From contig NZ_DS499577.1 of the NCBI RefSeq assembly GCF_000154465.1, positions 57,913 to 121,912 of the forward strand: DNA of 64,000 bases, read 5' to 3'. The DNA is from Alistipes putredinis DSM 17216 (GTDB lineage Bacteria; Bacteroidota; Bacteroidia; Bacteroidales; Rikenellaceae). A program made the position numbers and the translations under genes. Shown here piece by piece: positions 60,210 to 64,000 of the stretch; position 1 is the first letter of the stretch; every line of letters begins with the position of its first letter. Under the pieces are notes generated by a model. That model ran no database searches. It was not told where the DNA came from and saw only the letters and a list, made by a program, of their open reading frames with translations.

Positions 60210-61169
60210 ATGACCCACGCCTCTCTTTTCAGCGGGATCGGAGGGTTCGATCTGGCGGCCGAGTGGGCGGGCTGGACGAACGCCTTCAACTGCGAGATCG
60301 ATCCTTTTTGCCGCAAAGTATTGAAATATCACTTCCCGAATGCAGAACAATATGAAGACATCAGAGCGACCGACTTCACTGTCTGGAAAGACCGTATCGA
60401 CGTGCTTACCGGAGGTTTCCCGTGCCAGCCGTTCTCGCTCGCAGGAAAGCGGCGAGGCACAGAAGACGACCGCTACCTGTGGCCCGCGATGCTCGACGTT
60501 ATTTGGACTGTTCGACCCCGCTGGGTCGTGGGCGAGAACGTTTACGGAATCGTTAATTGGTCGGAAGGGTTGGTCTTCGAACAGGTGTGCGCTGACCTGG
60601 AGGCGGCAGGATACGAGGTGCAGCCGTACATTATTCCGGCTTGCGGTGTCGGCGCTCCCCACCGTCGGGACAGATGCTGGTTTGTTGCCCACCGTGCAGA
60701 CGCAGGGTCTGAAACGATGCGTGAACGGTCGAACGGAGTTCATGCCGACAGTATTGCTTCCGACACCCCATGCCTCGGACGCATCACGCGGAGGTCAAAA
60801 AGTAACCGGACTATACAAAACGAGAAAATCGGGTCTAACATATATGTCCCTGTTGAACGATCTGGCAGTAAGCGGACTTTTACCGACCCCGACAGCGAAC
60901 GATGCGAAGAATGTAACGCTTCCGGCCAGTCAGGGCATACGCAAGGGCGGACTATCCAAGAAGGTGATGCAAAGCGACGAATACCGGACTGGAACGGGTT
61001 CCCGACTCAACCCCCTGTATGTGGCGGAGATGATGGGTTTCCCGGGGAATTGGCTGGTATCGCCTTTCCTCGGTGGTGCCGGGAAGCCGTCAAAGCCTGC
61101 GGTAACGCCATAGTCCCGCAGGTGGCATTACAGATTTTCGAAACGATAAATGAATACGAAAGGAAATGA
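60210..61169 (+). CDS. C5-cytosine DNA methyltransferase
   Basis: 319 residues. Motif I 'SLFSGIGGFDLAAEWAG', motif IV 'GGFPCQPFSLAGKRRG' with nucleophile C72, motif VI 'WVVGENVYGIVNW', motif VIII 'GVGAPHRRDRCWFVA' (the Q-R-R-R-type motif) and the C-terminal motif X 'EAVKACGNAIVPQVALQIFETI'. The region between motifs VIII and IX (about 165-260), which holds target recognition, is Ser/Arg/Thr-rich and coincides with a second long coding frame (60352-61113). AdoMet-dependent; likely protects phage DNA. Overlaps the next gene by 4 bases. Confidence 0.9.
   Translation: MTHASLFSGIGGFDLAAEWAGWTNAFNCEIDPFCRKVLKYHFPNAEQYEDIRATDFTVWKDRIDVLTGGFPCQPFSLAGKRRGTEDDRYLWPAMLDVIWTVRPRWVVGENVYGIVNWSEGLVFEQVCADLEAAGYEVQPYIIPACGVGAPHRRDRCWFVAHRADAGSETMRERSNGVHADSIASDTPCLGRITRRSKSNRTIQNEKIGSNIYVPVERSGSKRTFTDPDSERCEECNASGQSGHTQGRTIQEGDAKRRIPDWNGFPTQPPVCGGDDGFPGELAGIAFPRWCREAVKACGNAIVPQVALQIFETINEYERK
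60352..61113 (+). CDS. Overlapping second-frame protein inside the cytosine methylase gene
   Basis: A 253-residue frame (+1 relative to the methylase) from ATG 60352 (MKTSERPTSLSGKTVSTC). It carries a structured text not expected from a shadow: 'TCGPRCSTLFGLFDPAGSWARTFTESLIG', 'SNRCALTWRRQDTRCSRTLFRLAVS', repeated 'LLPT(V/P)' motifs, and 'LNPLYVAEMMGFPGNWLVSPF'. From memory, a very similar second-frame protein accompanies phage methylases of this type, and 'NP.FVAEMMGFP..W' resembles methylase C-termini. I therefore support dual coding, but it could be a partial duplicate methylase domain read in another frame. Confidence 0.5.
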   Translation: MKTSERPTSLSGKTVSTCLPEVSRASRSRSQESGEAQKTTATCGPRCSTLFGLFDPAGSWARTFTESLIGRKGWSSNRCALTWRRQDTRCSRTLFRLAVSALPTVGTDAGLLPTVQTQGLKRCVNGRTEFMPTVLLPTPHASDASRGGQKVTGLYKTRKSGLTYMSLLNDLAVSGLLPTPTANDAKNVTLPASQGIRKGGLSKKVMQSDEYRTGTGSRLNPLYVAEMMGFPGNWLVSPFLGGAGKPSKPAVTP

Positions 61170-61450
61170 AAAAACACTTACTTACAAGTTTTCTTTTTGG
61201 AACACTGACAATTGTTTTATGTGGTATTATATCCGGGGAACCCTATCGCTCGATTGCATGGGCCGTAATATTGGTTATTCTTATTATCTCCGTCATTGCA
61301 ATTGGGATAGCGACAACCGCAATCTACGATTTGTTGAAGCAGGGGATGAATATCAACATGCTGACTATCAATGGCGGAATCCGCTTTTTCGACAAAAGCA
61401 AGGCCGACAACCCCGATATTGAGGAGAATCAAAACGATCAGAGGAAATGA
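61166..61450 (+). CDS. Two-helix prophage membrane protein
   Basis: 94 residues. Two membrane helices ('HLLTSFLFGTLTIVLCGIISG' and 'IAWAVILVILIISVIAIGIATTAIY') and an acidic tail ('FDKSKADNPDIEENQNDQRK'). Overlaps the methylase stop by 4 bases. Might be a holin-like or accessory membrane protein; no family recognised. Confidence 0.5.
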   Translation: MKKHLLTSFLFGTLTIVLCGIISGEPYRSIAWAVILVILIISVIAIGIATTAIYDLLKQGMNINMLTINGGIRFFDKSKADNPDIEENQNDQRK

Positions 61451-61482
61451 AAAAAGTAATGTTCAACGATCTTTACGGGTAG
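61447..61482 (+). pseudogene. Truncated relic of an ASCH-type phage gene start
   Basis: ATG overlaps the preceding stop and encodes MKKVMFNDLYG then TAG. 'MKK(V/I)MFND.YG' is how a common Bacteroidetes-phage ASCH-domain protein begins, as I recall it. Only 11 codons remain; 61483-61564 shows nothing else. Confidence 0.3.
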
Positions 61483-61564
61483 TTTACGAATTTGAGTTGG
61501 TGAAACAACGAGATTCGATGCAGAACATTGCAAAACTTTGAAAAACTTTCAAACATTTTGAAAT

Positions 61565-61903
61565 ATGAGAGAAATTAAATTCCGGGGCAAGCGCCTCGAC
61601 AACGGAGAGTGGTTGTATGGCAGCCTTGTCATTTTGAATGGGCGCTATTTTATATTCGATGATGCAAACAGACACGAGGTCGATCCCACTACCGTCGGCG
61701 AGTTTACGGGGCTGAAAGACAAGAACGGTAAGGAGATTTACGAGGGGGATGTGATACGCTCTCCATTGTCCGAGGATAAAACTCGCCCTCATAGAATCTT
61801 TTACCATACCGGCAACGCAGCTTTTATGGGGGCCTTGGTCGATAGAAAGGAATTATGTTATTTAAGATTGGATCAGGATTGGATTTATAAATTTGGAAAA
61901 TAA
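61565..61903 (+). CDS. YopX family protein
   Basis: 112 residues. 'REIKFRGKRLDNGEWLYGSLVILNGRYFIFD' and 'VDPTTVGEFTGLKDKNGKEIYEGDVIRSP' are the YopX hallmarks, followed by beta strands. Full members run about 130-150 residues, and this ends at '...QDWIYKFGK', so the C-terminus may be trimmed. Common in phages; function unknown. Confidence 0.85.
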   Translation: MREIKFRGKRLDNGEWLYGSLVILNGRYFIFDDANRHEVDPTTVGEFTGLKDKNGKEIYEGDVIRSPLSEDKTRPHRIFYHTGNAAFMGALVDRKELCYLRLDQDWIYKFGK

Positions 61904-61953
61904 GTCATTAGCAACATCCACGACAATCCCGAATTTCTGAAAGGAGGCGAGCA

Positions 61954-62202
61954 ATGAATAGGACTATGAAACAATGGCTTTTGCCCCTTATCTGCCGCTG
62001 GTTCGGGCATAAGGATTTCGAGGAGGTATATTGCGTCAAATCGCCCCGAAATTGGTTCTGCCGCCAAAACAAACCCAACCGATACGACGTGGTGCATGAT
62101 ATTGTTTGCTCCCGATGCCGGCGGGTACATCGAACTATCCTCAAATCCCGAATTAGCCGCGCACAACTCCTGCATGACGGTTGGTTTATAATCGACGAAT
62201 AG
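61954..62202 (+). CDS. Small Cys/His-rich phage protein
   Basis: 82 residues with 'LICRWFGHKD', 'VVHDIVCSRCRRVHRTIL' suggesting a zinc ribbon (C-x2-C plus Cys/His earlier). Possibly a transcription or DNA-binding accessory. No family named. Confidence 0.55.
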   Translation: MNRTMKQWLLPLICRWFGHKDFEEVYCVKSPRNWFCRQNKPNRYDVVHDIVCSRCRRVHRTILKSRISRAQLLHDGWFIIDE

Positions 62203-62204
62203 CC

Positions 62205-62474
62205 ATGAAAAGCAAAAAAGCAAAGGAATTTATCGACGGATGCTTGAATCATCTTGTAATAGAGATGAGCGACCACGCCAAATGGCAGCTACGAGCAGCA
62301 ATGAGCCATACAGCCGAACTCGCCGAGCAGGAGGCCGAGGAAAGGATGCGGGATAAAGCGATCGAAGCATTTTGCAAGGATTGCCCAATTTACTCAATAC
62401 AAACAAGTAATGGGGGAAATTGCCCCGATTGCAGTGCATTAAACGCATTCAAACAAAGACTGAACGAGGAATGA
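62205..62474 (+). CDS. Small phage protein with Cys pairs
   Basis: 89 residues from ATG 62205: helical N-terminus ('AKEFIDGCLNHLVIEMSDHAKWQLRAAMSHTAELAEQEAEERMRDKAIEAF') and 'CKDCPIYSIQTSNGGNCPDCSAL', two C-x2-C pairs that could bind zinc. Starts 3 bases after the preceding gene and overlaps the next by 4 bases. Confidence 0.55.
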   Translation: MKSKKAKEFIDGCLNHLVIEMSDHAKWQLRAAMSHTAELAEQEAEERMRDKAIEAFCKDCPIYSIQTSNGGNCPDCSALNAFKQRLNEE

Positions 62475-62905
62475 AATTCACAACCCATTGCTTTGTCCGC
62501 GTCGAGGATGCGGAGAAGCGAAAAGATGTGATCGAGTGGTGTATGCATATTGGCTATGAATATATTTATCCCCCAAAAGAAGAGAGATTAGGCGATAAGG
62601 TAATATGTGACACTTATTGTGTCGGCGTGGCTCATGACGCACAAACATTCACCGCCTTGAATTGCATAGACTGCGGCACCAACATCGAGCTGTTCAGGGC
62701 GCTGGCGGCGATGAACAACGAGAACGATCAGGAGCAATGGTACTCATATACGGAATATCCGACTAATGAGAGTAAAAATGGGGTTAGACGGCTTATTTTT
62801 AACGAACATACGCGATTCGATTCTTTTGTAGATGTACCATCAGGTTATTACCGCAAGGCTACAGTCGAGGAGATCGTCGAATATTTCAAAAACAATGAGA
62901 AATGA
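62471..62905 (+). CDS. Prophage hypothetical protein
   Basis: 144 residues from ATG 62471 ('MKFTTHCFVRVEDAEKRKDVIEWCMHIGYEYIYPP'); alpha/beta composition, 'INDL..'-free and without motifs I can name. A similar set of small proteins is frequent in the early region of Bacteroidetes phages. Overlaps both neighbours by 4 bases, which supports it as a real gene. Confidence 0.55.
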   Translation: MKFTTHCFVRVEDAEKRKDVIEWCMHIGYEYIYPPKEERLGDKVICDTYCVGVAHDAQTFTALNCIDCGTNIELFRALAAMNNENDQEQWYSYTEYPTNESKNGVRRLIFNEHTRFDSFVDVPSGYYRKATVEEIVEYFKNNEK

Positions 62906-63237
62906 AAACAATTGAGGAAAGAATACAAGAATATGTGGCCAATGCCTGGGTCGAACTTGATCAATTCAATGAAGACCATGTAACTTTTGAAAATATCGTT
63001 ACATCCGCCTGTGTTGTTGGCGCTAATTTCGAATATGAGGAATTGACCCGCTGGCGTGATCCGAAAGAGGAGCTGCCGCAAAATGGACAACTCGTGTTGT
63101 GTAAAACCTCTGATAAGAAACTTCCATTTGTCACTGTTAAATATGACCGTTCTGAATGGTGGATATATGTGTATCCCGGATGGGCTGGTATTGGTCATAA
63201 GATTATCGGCTGGCGGCCGATTCACGAAAATGAGTAA
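62902..63237 (+). CDS. DUF551-containing phage protein
   Basis: 111 residues. The C-terminal half is DUF551: 'WRDPKEELPQNGQLVLCKTSDKK', a middle strand 'PFVTVKYDRSEWWIYVYP' and the closing 'IIGWRPIHENE'. The N-terminal half is a helical extension found in other phage members. Function unknown. Overlaps the preceding gene by 4 bases. Confidence 0.8.
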   Translation: MKTIEERIQEYVANAWVELDQFNEDHVTFENIVTSACVVGANFEYEELTRWRDPKEELPQNGQLVLCKTSDKKLPFVTVKYDRSEWWIYVYPGWAGIGHKIIGWRPIHENE

Positions 63238-63284
63238 GATGCTCTGTGCATTTTGACTAACCAAGTAACTAACCAAGAATATCT

Positions 63285-63686
63285 ATGAACACGAAACTCA
63301 AATCAGACTACGAAAAAGCCTGCAACGCCTATTTGCAGGCTTTTTGCGAGAAACACGGCTATGATTATGAGGATGCTACGCGGAGCTGGGTCGGCGGCGA
63401 TGTCGGCGGGATCACCGAATGCGCGGACTATATAGTTGGGATGGATGACATCATCACCGACATAGACCGGGACGCTCCGGAAGATGAGTTTGTAAAGTAT
63501 TACGATTACTGTCTGCGGGTGGGGAGTATCGCCTGCGGCAAAATTAGTACGCCCAATTACAGCAGCTGGCTCTCGGGGTGTCCACGCATGAGTGAAGAAC
63601 AGATCACCCGGCTGGAGGAGTTGCAGAGGGACATACGCAAGGCGGAAAGAGAGCTGGAAGAACAAATAAGGAAAGAGAAGTTTTAA
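63285..63686 (+). CDS. Conserved phage hypothetical protein
   Basis: 133 residues: 'YEKACNAYLQAFCEKHGYDYEDATRSWVGGDVGGITECADYIVGMDDIITDIDRDAPEDEFVKYYDYCLRVG', then a coiled-coil C-terminus ('ITRLEELQRDIRKAERELEEQIRKEKF'). I have a sense of this sequence type from Bacteroidetes mobile elements, but no function is known. A terminator follows, closing the early operon. Confidence 0.65.
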   Translation: MNTKLKSDYEKACNAYLQAFCEKHGYDYEDATRSWVGGDVGGITECADYIVGMDDIITDIDRDAPEDEFVKYYDYCLRVGSIACGKISTPNYSSWLSGCPRMSEEQITRLEELQRDIRKAERELEEQIRKEKF

Positions 63687-63688
63687 CC

Positions 63689-63716
63689 GGGAGAGGCAAA
63701 ATCGCTCCCTTTTTTA
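63689..63716 (+). terminator. Terminator closing the early phage operon
   Basis: GGGAG/CTCCC stem (63689-63693, 63705-63709) followed by TTTTTT. Confidence 0.7.
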
Positions 63717-63721
63717 TTCAT

Positions 63722-63838
63722 ATGGCAGTAGATACATCTAAAAACGGTACAGTAGATCGTGCTAAACTTCTGGCAATAGAAAATAAATGTACGAGAATAA
63801 TTCGAATTGCGGGGTACGTTTTATGTTGCTCTGGATAA
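63722..63838 (+). CDS. Possible start of a late-region gene, 38 codons
   Basis: ATG at 63722, stop at 63836-63838 (MAVDTSKNGTVDRAKLLAI...). The remaining 160 bases to the window edge contain only short frames. No structural phage protein can be recognised. Low support. Confidence 0.2.
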   Translation: MAVDTSKNGTVDRAKLLAIENKCTRIIRIAGYVLCCSG

Positions 63839-64000
63839 TGATACACAGACACGGAGCACTAATCGCGTTTGAGAGTGCGTCGGCGATATACTCAAAAGCA
63901 GTAGCTATGATCGAGATTGAGTGAGATCGACATCGATAGTGTGATTGATGATGCCGATCGACGACCATGCAATAATGTTCGAGATGCAGCGTCAAGATCG

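Larger units (their letters stand above)
42371..64000 (+). mobile_element. Temperate prophage (integration, lysogeny, early replication and modification genes), right end outside the window
   Basis: Starts at the tRNA-Ala 3' end with an integrase and continues with HicAB, repressor, small HTH genes, a Rad52-like annealing protein, SSB-like protein, helicase loader, VRR-NUC, MazG-like, two DNA methylases, YopX and DUF551 proteins. Genes are short, tightly packed and often overlap by 4 bases (ATGA), unlike the flanking chromosome. No capsid, terminase or tail gene is visible by 64000. Confidence 0.88.

Overview
The window is a chromosomal segment of a gut-type Bacteroidota, most like Alistipes/Rikenellaceae. 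The evidence is a GC-rich coding sequence, many exact matches to the Bacteroidetes -7 promoter element TAnnTTTG, surface lipoproteins built from BACON and repeated beta-sandwich units, a CfxA/CepA-like class A beta-lactamase, LytTR/LytS signalling, a CarboxypepD-type TonB receptor and a Bacteroidetes-type temperate phage. The genus is an inference from gene style; no marker gene search was possible.

Bases 1-20,000 are core chromosome. A leftward cluster carries rpe, an ABC-F ATPase, a flavin reductase and the start of rlmB. Next come two leftward surface lipoprotein genes, one broken by an in-frame TAG, then rmuC, a ROK regulator with a GNAT acetyltransferase, and fabD. A cobalamin riboswitch follows that has no recognisable B12 gene behind it. 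After it lie a TspO-superoxide dismutase-rubredoxin fusion frame, a beta-lactamase, and a rightward run of TonB receptor, CorA and cation/proton antiporter.

Bases 20,000-24,000 hold a decayed type II restriction-modification locus (two adenine methylase remnants, one nuclease remnant, one HTH ORF) beside tRNA-Lys(CTT). Bases 24,262-42,300 return to chromosome: a BACON lipoprotein whose lipobox Cys codon is TGA, a 1.2 kb gene-free tract with degenerate repeats, a short GH2-like protein, an HsdR_N-type nuclease-fold protein, a LytS/LytTR two-component pair, an acyl-CoA ligase, plsY, a YitT-family protein, miaB, a DEAD-box helicase and katA.

From tRNA-Ala(GGC) at 42,294-42,370 to the right edge lies the early half of a temperate prophage: tyrosine integrase, HicAB, lysogeny and repressor genes, small HTH genes, and a replication/recombination block (Rad52-like annealing protein, SSB-like protein, DUF4373-like protein, DnaC-like loader, VRR-NUC nuclease). 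A metabolism/modification block follows (radical SAM, MazG-like, adenine and cytosine DNA methylases, YopX, DUF551). Structural genes are not reached. The phage also carries two short-tandem-repeat proteins (27-bp and 18-bp units) and at least three candidate structured RNAs.

The most striking pattern is a set of nine G or C mononucleotide runs of 9-10 bases, where about one would be expected by chance. Two sit inside promoter spacers, one sits inside a prophage membrane-protein gene where the present length truncates the product before its membrane anchor, one lies at the 3' end of the phage repressor gene, and one lies in the decayed methylase. This looks like a dispersed slipped-strand phase-variation system acting on both promoters and reading frames.
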